This document shows, piece by piece, positions 1 to 5,165 of a DNA stretch of 6,795 bases. The notes under the pieces were generated by a model. The model saw only the letters and a list, made by a program, of their open reading frames with translations, was not told the DNA's origin and made no database searches. The first letter of the stretch is position 1; the number at the start of each line of letters is the position of its first letter. The position numbers and the translations under genes were made by a program. This stretch comes from an uncultured Sulfurimonas sp. (lineage in GTDB: Bacteria > Campylobacterota > Campylobacteria > Campylobacterales > Sulfurimonadaceae), in assembly GCA_937914675.1 (NCBI GenBank), contig CALDOC010000469.1, forward strand, positions 1 to 6,795, in the 5' to 3' direction.

Positions 1-239
1 ATTTGTAGCATTTTAGTGCGAATTACTATATTCTTTCTTTTTTTTGACAAGTGCCTATTAATAAGGGGCAAGACAGCTTTGTCTCGTTTATGGTAAGAAA
101 GTTCAGACCAAAGACAAGTCCATTTTTTGACAAAAAATGGACTTGTTTTAATGAAAAATTGAAAATTTTACGAGTTTTGGTGTTATTTAAAATGTCATTC
201 ATATATTTATCTAAATGTCAATTAAAATATGTCAAATTA
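1..239. other. Gene-free AT-rich stretch with a terminator
   Basis: Apart from the long hairpin at 111-149, I see no convincing gene. A 68-codon plus-strand frame from 51 to 257 reads straight through that hairpin, has no Shine-Dalgarno site and is treated as chance. A short hairpin (AGACA, 4-base loop, TGTCT) sits at 71-84. A transcript from the left ending at 149 could be a small RNA or the 3' end of a gene outside the window, but no clear promoter supports either. Confidence 0.4.
111..149 (+). terminator. Strong hairpin terminator, possibly bidirectional
   Basis: A 15-bp perfect inverted repeat (114-128 with 132-146) encloses a 3-base GAC loop, can be extended by A-T pairs and one G-T pair to 111-149, and runs into TTTT on the plus strand. 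The inner half of the stem is T6/A6, so the minus strand also makes a stable hairpin. It lies about 90 bases beyond the stop of the minus-strand gene ending at 240, so it could end that operon too, although the minus-strand T run (TCTTT) is poorer. Confidence 0.7.
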
Positions 240-611
240 CTAAATATATTTATTTAGCATTTTTCGACTTTCATTTGTAAGTATTTTAGACTCCATAATC
301 ATACTAATTGATTTATCTGTATCAACTCTAACTAAAATCTCAACTACATCACTTTTTGAAATTTCAACTAACTCCACCATCTCCCAAAATAGTTGTTCCT
401 CCATACTTGGTAATTTACAGCAACTTAATTCAATGTAATTGCTAGTAATATCTTCTACTGTAGTTACTACACTAAAATAACCATACTCATCAGTATGGTT
501 GTAGTAATCAAAATCTTGAGGTAATCTCTCTAGTGAGTAATTGAGATAACAAAGTAGAGAGGGGTTGGTTACTTTTAGAATATCTGTCTTTTTGAGAATT
601 TCTATTATCAT
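240..611 (-). CDS. Acidic 123-residue protein of unknown function, last gene of a small cluster
   Basis: I do not recognise this protein. It is acidic (21 Asp/Glu against 12 Lys/Arg), with no signal peptide, membrane segment or obvious catalytic motif. A Tyr/Asp-rich stretch at about residues 35-45 is followed by alternating hydrophobic and polar runs (VVEILVRV near 90) that suggest an alpha/beta fold. There is a Cys-Cys pair near residue 65. The ATG at 609-611 has no Shine-Dalgarno site, but overlaps the TGA of the upstream 24-codon frame as ATGA, which points to translation by coupling and supports this start. It is the third member of a minus-strand cluster with the peptides at 666-773 and 608-682, in AT-rich accessory DNA beside a tRNA-derived attachment site. 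An immunity, anti-defence or regulatory role is possible for an acidic island protein, but nothing here demonstrates one. Confidence 0.7.
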   Translation of the reverse strand: MIIEILKKTDILKVTNPSLLCYLNYSLERLPQDFDYYNHTDEYGYFSVVTTVEDITSNYIELSCCKLPSMEEQLFWEMVELVEISKSDVVEILVRVDTDKSISMIMESKILTNESRKMLNKYI

Positions 612-682
612 AATGAGATAGCTTTTTTTGTAATTATTGAGCCCGTTATGCCCTCAACTAACTCTTTAATTAGAAGTTGCAT
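608..682 (-). CDS. 24-residue peptide overlapping both neighbours
   Basis: This short frame starts with ATG (682-680), preceded at 5 bases by GAGGG, and encodes a peptide beginning MQLLIKELVEGITGS and ending ITKKAISL. It is rich in Ile/Leu with spaced Lys and Glu, so it could form an amphipathic helix. Its first 17 bases overlap the end of the 35-codon frame in another reading frame, and its TGA (610-608) overlaps the ATG of the 123-codon gene as ATGA. This chained overlap is the main evidence that it is translated: it would carry ribosomes to a downstream start that lacks its own binding site. It may be a functional peptide, a coupling leader, or the C-terminal part of a single protein reached by frameshifting from the upstream frame. 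No homologue is recognised. Confidence 0.5.
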   Translation of the reverse strand: MQLLIKELVEGITGSIITKKAISL

Positions 683-773
683 ACTGTCCCTCTTTATTCT
701 TTGTAGCATTTAGAACTAACACCACACCTACAGCTACACATTTAGCTACTACACATATTACACTTGGATTCAT
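666..773 (-). CDS. 35-residue hydrophobic peptide, probable single membrane segment
   Basis: ATG at 773-771 is preceded by a perfect AGGAGG (786-781) at the ideal 7-base spacing, the best Shine-Dalgarno site in the window. The product begins MNPSVICVVAKCVAVG and continues VVLVLNAT. Residues 4-21 are a Val-rich hydrophobic run with two Cys and one Lys, long enough for one membrane span, followed by a polar tail (KNKEGQ). It opens the minus-strand cluster leading to the 123-residue protein and overlaps the 24-codon frame. A small membrane peptide at the head of an island operon could be a toxin-like, holin-like or regulatory peptide; none can be chosen from sequence alone. The call rests on the ribosome binding site, the composition and the gene chain, not on homology. 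Confidence 0.6.
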   Translation of the reverse strand: MNPSVICVVAKCVAVGVVLVLNATKNKEGQYATSN

Positions 774-780
774 GCTTGAA

Positions 781-786
781 CCTCCT
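781..786 (-). promoter_or_regulatory. Perfect AGGAGG ribosome binding site of the 35-residue peptide
   Basis: AGGAGG lies 7 bases before the ATG at 773. The other genes here use only AAGG or GGAA, so this site is unusually strong. Its first two bases belong to the right arm of the adjoining dyad (785-805), so folding of that dyad in the RNA could partly mask it. Confidence 0.7.
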
Positions 787-811
787 ATTAGTATTTAACT
801 AATAGATAATA
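785..811 (-). promoter_or_regulatory. Dyad operator or RNA hairpin with candidate -10 box
   Basis: On the minus strand an 8-bp perfect inverted repeat, CTATTAGT-N5-ACTAATAG (805-785), runs directly into AGGAGG. A -10-like TATTAT lies just upstream (811-806), with no convincing -35. If that box is used, transcription would start inside the dyad, a position typical of an operator; in RNA, the same dyad would form a weak hairpin at the ribosome binding site. The dyad is certain, the function is inferred. Confidence 0.4.
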
Positions 812-843
812 TATGTTTGAAAAATTAGTTGGATCGGATAGAT

Positions 844-873
844 ATTCATAATGACAATTGAGTCATTATGAAT
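844..873. repeat. 12-bp perfect inverted repeat
   Basis: ATTCATAATGAC and its exact reverse complement are separated by AATTGA. No T run follows on either strand, so a terminator is unlikely. It lies about 35 bases upstream of the candidate -10 box of the minus-strand cluster and 165 bases from the tRNA fragment. A regulator binding site or a recombination accessory site are both possible. Confidence 0.6.
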
Positions 874-1037
874 TTAGTTGAGTTTTATGGAGAGATTATT
901 GTGGATTTTTTATTGTAATTGGATGATGAGAGGATTTGGTTTTTCCTCAAAAGTGCCTCATTTTTGCCTGACTTAGAGTTGCCGAAATAGCACAATCCCT
1001 TATGGCGTATACAAACTTAAAGGAAGCTTAATTAGTT
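874..1037. other. Gene-free flank of the attachment site
   Basis: No supported gene is seen. Two related heptamers, TGCCTCA (954-960) and TGCCTGA (966-972), occur 12 bases apart and could be recombinase arm-type sites, but this is weak. Short frames exist on both strands (a 17-codon plus frame from 923; a minus frame of 24 codons without a start) and neither has a ribosome binding site. Confidence 0.3.
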
Positions 1038-1082
1038 CTCATAAGCCGGGGGTCGGGGGTTCAAGTCCCCCCTCTGACACCA
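1038..1082 (+). pseudogene. 3' half of a tRNA with anticodon CAU; probable attR
   Basis: The segment fits tRNA positions 32-76 base for base. It has the anticodon loop CTCATAA with anticodon CAT at 1040-1042, the 3' anticodon stem GCCGG, the 5-base variable loop GGGTC, a T-arm of GGGGG-TTCAAGT-CCCCC, the acceptor strand CTCTGAC, discriminator A, and encoded CCA. The 5' stem should read CCGGC, but the bases before the loop are TAGTT, and no D-arm or GTCAGAG acceptor strand is found upstream. The tRNA similarity therefore stops at the first base of the anticodon loop. The parent gene is tRNA-Met (elongator) or tRNA-Ile2; an initiator is unlikely because its GGG/CCC anticodon stem is absent. Tyrosine integrases commonly cross over at the anticodon loop and leave just such a 3' duplicate. 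Confidence 0.85.
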
Positions 1083-1297
1083 TCTTTAGGGCGCTTAATC
1101 CGTTTAAAACCTATACTTCCACTCCCGATTTCTTCATATTTAATCAACCTCATATATTATTGTAAATCTTGATCTTTTTGTCTCATTTTCTTCTGTTATT
1201 TTAGCTATTTTGGAATAAAGATTTGGAAAATTTTGTTTCTTTTTTCTAGGGTAGTATACTTCGCTTAATCCCTAAACTAGCATCTAACACACGACCT
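1083..1297. other. Gene-free leader between the attachment site and the valS promoter
   Basis: No coding frame with a ribosome binding site is found on either strand. CGCTTAATCC occurs twice (1092-1101 and 1262-1271). A TATACT box at 1255-1260 might be an additional upstream promoter. No T-box or other tRNA-sensing leader is recognisable. Confidence 0.4.
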
Positions 1298-1356
1298 AAG
1301 TAAACACTCACCTCATTTTAGCTACAATCGCGTAATTAATTTACAAAATGTAAAGG
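1298..1356 (+). promoter_or_regulatory. valS promoter and ribosome binding site
   Basis: TTTAGC-TACAAT (-10 at 1323-1328) follows GTAAAC (1300-1305) at exactly 17 bases. The same layout, including the flanking AAGTAAAC and CTCA, recurs before the transporter gene at 5166. AAAGG at 1352-1356 lies 6 bases before the valS ATG. Confidence 0.6.
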
Positions 1357-1362
1357 CTAAAA

Positions 1363-3987
1363 ATGTCAGAGAACAGATACAATCCACAAGAAACTGAGAA
1401 CAAATACTACAAAATTTGGGAAGAACGCGAATACTTCGAGATTGATGGAAACAAAGCCATCCAAGAAGAGGGAAAAAATTTCTCAATCATGATGCCTCCC
1501 CCAAACGTCACGGGTCGCCTTCACATCGGCCATGCTCTTACGTTCACGCTTCAAGACGTCATCACTCGTTACAAGAGAATGGACGGATACAAAACTCTTT
1601 GGCAGCCGGGAACGGATCATGCGGGAATCGCTACTCAAAACGTCGTGGAGAAACAACTTCTCGCCGAGGGAACCACGAAAGAGGAGATAGGAAGAGAGGC
1701 CTTTTTAAAACGCGCATGGGAATGGAAAGCGGAATCTGCGGGAATCATGACGCAACAACTTCGCAAAATGGGAGTTAGCCCCGCTTGGGAAAGAGAACGT
1801 TTCACTATGGACGAGGGACTTCAAAAGTCCGTGAAAGAGGCTTTTGTTCATCTTTACAACGACGGTCTCATCATCCGTGGAAACTACATGGTAAACTGGT
1901 GCACGCACGATGGCGCGCTCTCTGACATCGAAGTCGAACACGAAGACCATGATGGCAAGTTTTACTACATGACCTACCCTTTTGCCGATGGCAGCGGAAG
2001 CGTTGAAGTGGCGACTACTCGTCCAGAGACGTACTTTGGCGACACCGCCGTCATGGTTCACCCCGATGATGAGAGATATAAAGCTCTCATAGGCAAAAAA
2101 ATTCGTCTTCCACTTTTAGAACGCGAAGTGGCTATCATCGCCGACGCTCACGTCGACATGGAGTTTGGAACGGGCGTTGTTAAAGTGACTCCCGCTCATG
2201 ATCAAAACGATTATGAAGTTGGCAAACGCCACGACTTAGAGTTCATCACGGTTTTTGACGAAAAAGGAATTTTAAACGATTACGCGGGAGAGTTCAAAGG
2301 TTTAGAGCGCTTGGAAGCTCGCGACGTTATCGTTAAACGCCTTGACGAAGAGGGATTCATCGTTAAGATAGAAGACCATAAACATCAAGTGGGACACTGC
2401 TACAGATGCAAGAACATTGTTGAGCCTTACATCTCGCGTCAATGGTTCGTTCGCAAAGAAGTTGCGGAGAAATCCATAGAAAAAACAAACGCGGGCGAAG
2501 CGCAATTTTTTCCACCGCACTGGATAAACTCATACAACTCTTGGATGGGCGAACTTCGCGACTGGTGCATCTCTCGCCAACTTTGGTGGGGACATCAAAT
2601 CCCAGTATTTTACTGCGACGAGTGCGAGCATGAGTTCGTTTCTCAAGAAGACGCTCCAAAAGCTTGTCCAAAGTGCGCTTGCAAAAACGTGACGCAAGAC
2701 CCTGACGTTTTAGACACTTGGTTTAGCTCCGCGTTGTGGCCATTTTCAACTCTTGGCTGGGGAAATGGCGACGTTGAGATGGACAAACTCTACCAATCAA
2801 ACGACATGAAAGATTTTTATCCAAACACGCTTCTCATCACCGGCTTTGACATCCTTTTCTTTTGGGTGGCTAGAATGATGATGATGGGTGAAAACTTCAA
2901 CGGTCAGCTTCCATTTAACCACATCTATCTGCATGCCCTCGTTCGCGACGAAAAAGGCGACAAGATGAGCAAGTCTAAGGGCAACGTAATCGATCCTCTG
3001 GATATGATAAACAAATACTCCGCCGACGTCCTGCGTTTCACTCTCGCCATAAGCGCCGCGCAAGGTCGCGACATAAGAATGAGCGCGGAAAAGCTGGAAT
3101 TAAATCGTAACTTCACGAACAAGCTTTACAACGCGAGCAAATATCTTCAAATGAACGTGGACGTTTTTCCCGATTTGGCTGGATTTTGCGTTGAAACCGA
3201 TTTAGGTCGTTACATGATGAGCCGCCTAAACTTCGCAACCAAAGAAGTTCGCGCGAATCTTGACGAGTACAAGTTCAACGACGCGGCGCTTGTCTTGTAC
3301 AAATTTTTGTGGAATGAGTTTTGCGACTGGGGAATTGAACTATCTAAAGCGGATAAAGGTTCCATAGTGGAGCTTGGAGCGATTTTCAAAGAAGCTATGA
3401 AACTTCTTCACCCATTCATGCCGTTTATCACGGAACACCTCTATCATGAGCTTAGCGGAACGTCACTTAAAAATGGCGAGTCCATCATGATAAAAAAATA
3501 TCCTTTTAAAACAAAACAACGAAAAGAGGAAGAAAAATTTGAAATTATCATGGACGCCATCGTTTCGATTAGACGCGCGAAAGTTTTGGTGGACTTGGCA
3601 AATCAAAAGATAGAAAAAGCGTTCGTGAAAATAGACTCAATTAGCAAAGAAGACAAAGCCATGATGCTTCCTTTCATAACGAGACTCGCTAAAGTGGAAG
3701 TCCTAGAGTTTACAGACGCCAAAATAGAAAACGCGGTAAGCGACATTGCGGACAAGTGCGAAACTTTTATACCAACGGATAGCGTTGATTTAAGTTCAAT
3801 CATTGCGAAACTAGAAAAACAAGATGAGAAGTTGCAAAAAGAGATACAAAAATTAAGCGGTATGTTAAATAATGAAAGATTTGTGGCAAACGCGCCAGAA
3901 GACGTGCTTGCGAAAAACAGAGAATCTCTAGTGGAAGCACAGAGCAAATCTGTTAAAGTGGTTCAGCAGCTGGAGTCTTTAAAGTAA
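1363..3987 (+). CDS. valS: Valyl-tRNA synthetase
   Basis: This cytosolic class Ia enzyme charges tRNA-Val with valine and edits mischarged threonine. At 874 residues it has the usual bacterial length. The class I signatures are present: PPPNVTG (45-51) running into HIGH (54-57), and KMSKS (534-538). The editing domain (about 200-345) shows TTRPET (218-223) and TPAHDQND with Asp280 in the conserved editing position. Cysteine pairs at 346/349, 418/421 and 435/438 fit the zinc-binding inserts. RQLWWGHQIP and DTWFSS (451-456) are typical of ValRS. The helical anticodon-binding domain follows, and residues 817-874 form the coiled-coil tail with the characteristic NERFVANAPEDV. The ATG has AAAGG 6 bases upstream, and the N-terminus (YNPQETENKYYKIWEE) matches the family. 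The gene stands alone with its own promoter and ends in a hairpin. No key residue is missing. Confidence 0.98.
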   Translation: MSENRYNPQETENKYYKIWEEREYFEIDGNKAIQEEGKNFSIMMPPPNVTGRLHIGHALTFTLQDVITRYKRMDGYKTLWQPGTDHAGIATQNVVEKQLLAEGTTKEEIGREAFLKRAWEWKAESAGIMTQQLRKMGVSPAWERERFTMDEGLQKSVKEAFVHLYNDGLIIRGNYMVNWCTHDGALSDIEVEHEDHDGKFYYMTYPFADGSGSVEVATTRPETYFGDTAVMVHPDDERYKALIGKKIRLPLLEREVAIIADAHVDMEFGTGVVKVTPAHDQNDYEVGKRHDLEFITVFDEKGILNDYAGEFKGLERLEARDVIVKRLDEEGFIVKIEDHKHQVGHCYRCKNIVEPYISRQWFVRKEVAEKSIEKTNAGEAQFFPPHWINSYNSWMGELRDWCISRQLWWGHQIPVFYCDECEHEFVSQEDAPKACPKCACKNVTQDPDVLDTWFSSALWPFSTLGWGNGDVEMDKLYQSNDMKDFYPNTLLITGFDILFFWVARMMMMGENFNGQLPFNHIYLHALVRDEKGDKMSKSKGNVIDPLDMINKYSADVLRFTLAISAAQGRDIRMSAEKLELNRNFTNKLYNASKYLQMNVDVFPDLAGFCVETDLGRYMMSRLNFATKEVRANLDEYKFNDAALVLYKFLWNEFCDWGIELSKADKGSIVELGAIFKEAMKLLHPFMPFITEHLYHELSGTSLKNGESIMIKKYPFKTKQRKEEEKFEIIMDAIVSIRRAKVLVDLANQKIEKAFVKIDSISKEDKAMMLPFITRLAKVEVLEFTDAKIENAVSDIADKCETFIPTDSVDLSSIIAKLEKQDEKLQKEIQKLSGMLNNERFVANAPEDVLAKNRESLVEAQSKSVKVVQQLESLK

Positions 3988-3990
3988 CGG

Positions 3991-4018
3991 TTTCAAACTA
4001 CGCTTGAGTAGTTTGAAA
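3991..4018. terminator. Hairpin shared by valS and the convergent small gene
   Basis: TTTCAAACTAC and its exact complement (11-bp arms, loop GCTTGA) begin 3 bases after the valS stop. No T run follows on either strand, so it is an atypical terminator and may protect or end both convergent transcripts. The stop codon of the small minus-strand gene lies in its left arm. Confidence 0.5.
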
Positions 4019-4132
4019 TATAAACGCTTGACAATCTATTTTTTTATTTAGTTTCTTAGCTTCTTTTTTTGTGATTGCATGACTTGCTAAAGCTTCGTTA
4101 ATGGCTGTTTTTGATAAATATGCATGTTTCAT
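3998..4132 (-). CDS. 44-residue basic protein of unknown function
   Basis: This short gene has the sequence hallmarks of translation. The ATG at 4132 is preceded by AAGGA with about 6 bases of spacing, and a TATAAT box (4167-4162) lies about 30 bases upstream. The product begins MKHAYLSKTAINEALASH and continues AITKKEAKKLNKK. It is Lys-rich with a net positive charge, and residues 7-31 look strongly helical, in two helices around SHAIT. The tail (DCQAFIFQTTQA) is hydrophobic and is partly encoded by the hairpin at 3991-4018. It is convergent with valS, with 10 bases between stops, and divergent from the radical SAM gene. Size and charge would suit a nucleic-acid-binding peptide, but no family is recognised and the reading frame could be a decayed remnant. 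Confidence 0.55.
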   Translation of the reverse strand: MKHAYLSKTAINEALASHAITKKEAKKLNKKIDCQAFIFQTTQA

Positions 4133-4221
4133 AATGTTTCCTTTTTTATTTGTTAGATAACATTATATATCTTTTTTAATAAAATAAATATAAAAAGTTA
4201 TAAAGTTTATAAGGCCTTCAA
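4133..4221. promoter_or_regulatory. Divergent promoter region
   Basis: This very AT-rich spacer separates two divergent starts. On the minus strand TATAAT (4167-4162), with a T-rich upstream region, fits a promoter for the 44-residue gene. On the plus strand TATATA (4164-4169) almost coincides with it and could serve the radical SAM gene, so the two promoters may compete. AAGG at 4211-4214 is the plus-strand ribosome binding site, 7 bases before ATG 4222. Confidence 0.45.
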
Positions 4222-5091
4222 ATGCATTTTAACCGCGTTCACATAGAAGTAACAAATATTTGCGGTCTCGCTTGTAGTTTTTGCCCACCAAAACTACAGC
4301 CAACCAAAACGATGAATTTAGAGTTTTTCGACAAAATTCTCATGCAACTTCAAACCTACACTAAAGAATTGGCGTTTCACATGATGGGCGACCCTCTTAC
4401 TCTTTCAAACCTAAAAGATTATCTTGATTTAGCTTATGAAAAAGGCTTTCGCGTTGAACTTACCACGAGTGGATACTATTTAAAGAGGACTCCTTATGGG
4501 TCAATGTTTCATCCGACCGTGAAACAACTCAATATCTCTTTAAACGCCTACAATAAAAATGACCTTAATCTTAGTTTTGACGACTATATGAACGCGGTAT
4601 TGCAAACATGTAGACAAAAAGTAGAAAATTATCCCAAACCTTTCATCAATCTAAGACTTTGGAATTTGGATGAGAGTTGTAGCGAAACGGAGTTTAACGC
4701 TCTATTGTTTGACAGACTCTCCGCTCACTTTAACATAAAACTCAACCTATCGGAAGTGTATAAAACTCGTCCAAAGTCCATACGGCTGGACGCAAAGGTT
4801 TTACTCCATTTTGACAGCTATTTCGAATGGCCTTCGTTAAATTCAACCCATGAGAGTCATGCCACTTGCTACGGTCTCAAATCTCACATCGGCATACTGG
4901 CCAATGGAACGGTTGTTCCATGTTGTTTGGATGGCGAAGGCGTAATCAACCTAGGAAATCTACATGACTCTCCTCTCATCGATGTTCTCCAATCCAGTAG
5001 AGCGCAAGAGATGATAAAAGGTTTTTCTCAAAATAAAGCAATAGAAGAGTTATGTAAAAAATGTAGTTATAAAGACCGTTTCAACGCTTGA
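4222..5091 (+). CDS. Radical SAM protein with shortened SPASM/twitch-type C-terminus
   Basis: The protein should use a [4Fe-4S] cluster and S-adenosylmethionine to start radical chemistry; the substrate is unknown. The cluster motif is C14-x3-C18-x2-C21, and MMGDPL near residue 55 corresponds to the SAM-binding GGEP-type motif. The C-terminal part has C216-x12-G229-x4-C234 with an adjacent C235, a NLGNLHDSPL segment, and C278-x2-C281. That is the start of a SPASM domain plus one CxxC, after which the protein ends within 8 residues. The four cysteines could hold one auxiliary cluster (twitch-like); the second SPASM cluster's ligands are absent. At 289 residues it is short for a full SPASM enzyme. 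Family members mature peptides or act as sulfatase/dehydrogenase-type modifying enzymes, but no precursor peptide gene is obvious beside it, unless it is the divergent 44-residue frame. The start is supported by AAGG 7 bases upstream. Confidence 0.88.
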   Translation: MHFNRVHIEVTNICGLACSFCPPKLQPTKTMNLEFFDKILMQLQTYTKELAFHMMGDPLTLSNLKDYLDLAYEKGFRVELTTSGYYLKRTPYGSMFHPTVKQLNISLNAYNKNDLNLSFDDYMNAVLQTCRQKVENYPKPFINLRLWNLDESCSETEFNALLFDRLSAHFNIKLNLSEVYKTRPKSIRLDAKVLLHFDSYFEWPSLNSTHESHATCYGLKSHIGILANGTVVPCCLDGEGVINLGNLHDSPLIDVLQSSRAQEMIKGFSQNKAIEELCKKCSYKDRFNA

Positions 5092-5093
5092 AG

Positions 5094-5124
5094 AAGTAAA
5101 CTCTCATGACCCTTTAGGTATAAT
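5094..5124 (+). promoter_or_regulatory. Promoter of the SulP transporter gene
   Basis: TTTAGG-TATAAT (-10 at 5119-5124) lies 17 bases after GTAAAC (5096-5101), just past the radical SAM stop, giving a leader of about 35 bases. It closely resembles the valS promoter in sequence and spacing, which argues that the transporter can be transcribed independently. Confidence 0.65.
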
Positions 5125-5151
5125 GCGAAAAATTAAAAATCCTCTCCATTT

Positions 5152-5155
5152 AAGG
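5152..5155 (+). promoter_or_regulatory. Ribosome binding site deciding a TTG start
   Basis: AAGG lies 10 bases before TTG 5166. No in-frame ATG occurs until well inside the first membrane region (codon 64), which would delete conserved SulP sequence, so the TTG is the likely start despite the long spacing. Confidence 0.6.
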
Positions 5156-5165
5156 TTTCTCCCAA

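Larger units (their letters stand above)
1..1082. mobile_element. Right-hand end of a probable integrated element in a tRNA gene
   Basis: This block is visibly more AT-rich than valS and the genes to its right, carries only unrecognised small genes, and ends exactly at the CCA of a detached tRNA 3' half (1038-1082). In elements that integrate into the 3' part of a tRNA gene, the duplicated 3' piece lies at the end distal to the intact tRNA. Given the plus orientation of the fragment, the element should extend leftwards out of the window, and an intact tRNA(CAU), usually with an integrase gene near it, should lie beyond. No integrase or transposase is visible here, so the mobile nature is inferred from the att-like fragment, the composition and the gene content. 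Confidence 0.55.

Noticed and set aside
51..257. 68-codon plus-strand frame
   Set aside because: It reads straight through the 15-bp hairpin at 111-149, has no ribosome binding site, and its composition simply follows the AT-rich DNA.
960..1082. Complete tRNA gene, or one split by an intron in the anticodon loop
   Set aside because: No D-arm, TAGCTCAG-like or GTCAGAG acceptor sequence is found anywhere upstream in the window, and no group I intron core is visible, so a 3' fragment is the simpler reading.
923..1162. Plus-strand frame from ATG 923 with one TAG at 974, then open to 1162
   Set aside because: After the TAG it runs through the tRNA fragment, which cannot be coding; there is no ribosome binding site and no recognisable protein. 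A remnant is possible but unsupported.
1092..1271. Direct repeat CGCTTAATCC at 1092-1101 and 1262-1271
   Set aside because: Only 10 bases long in AT-rich DNA with no similarity around it, so not interpretable as an element boundary.
1083..1362. T-box or other tRNA-sensing leader before valS
   Set aside because: No TGGNACC-type T-box sequence, specifier stem or terminator/antiterminator pair is seen, and such leaders are mainly a Gram-positive feature.
1705..3947. Several frames of 60-118 codons on either strand inside valS
   Set aside because: They lie wholly within a strongly conserved valyl-tRNA synthetase gene, lack ribosome binding sites, and have shadow-type composition.
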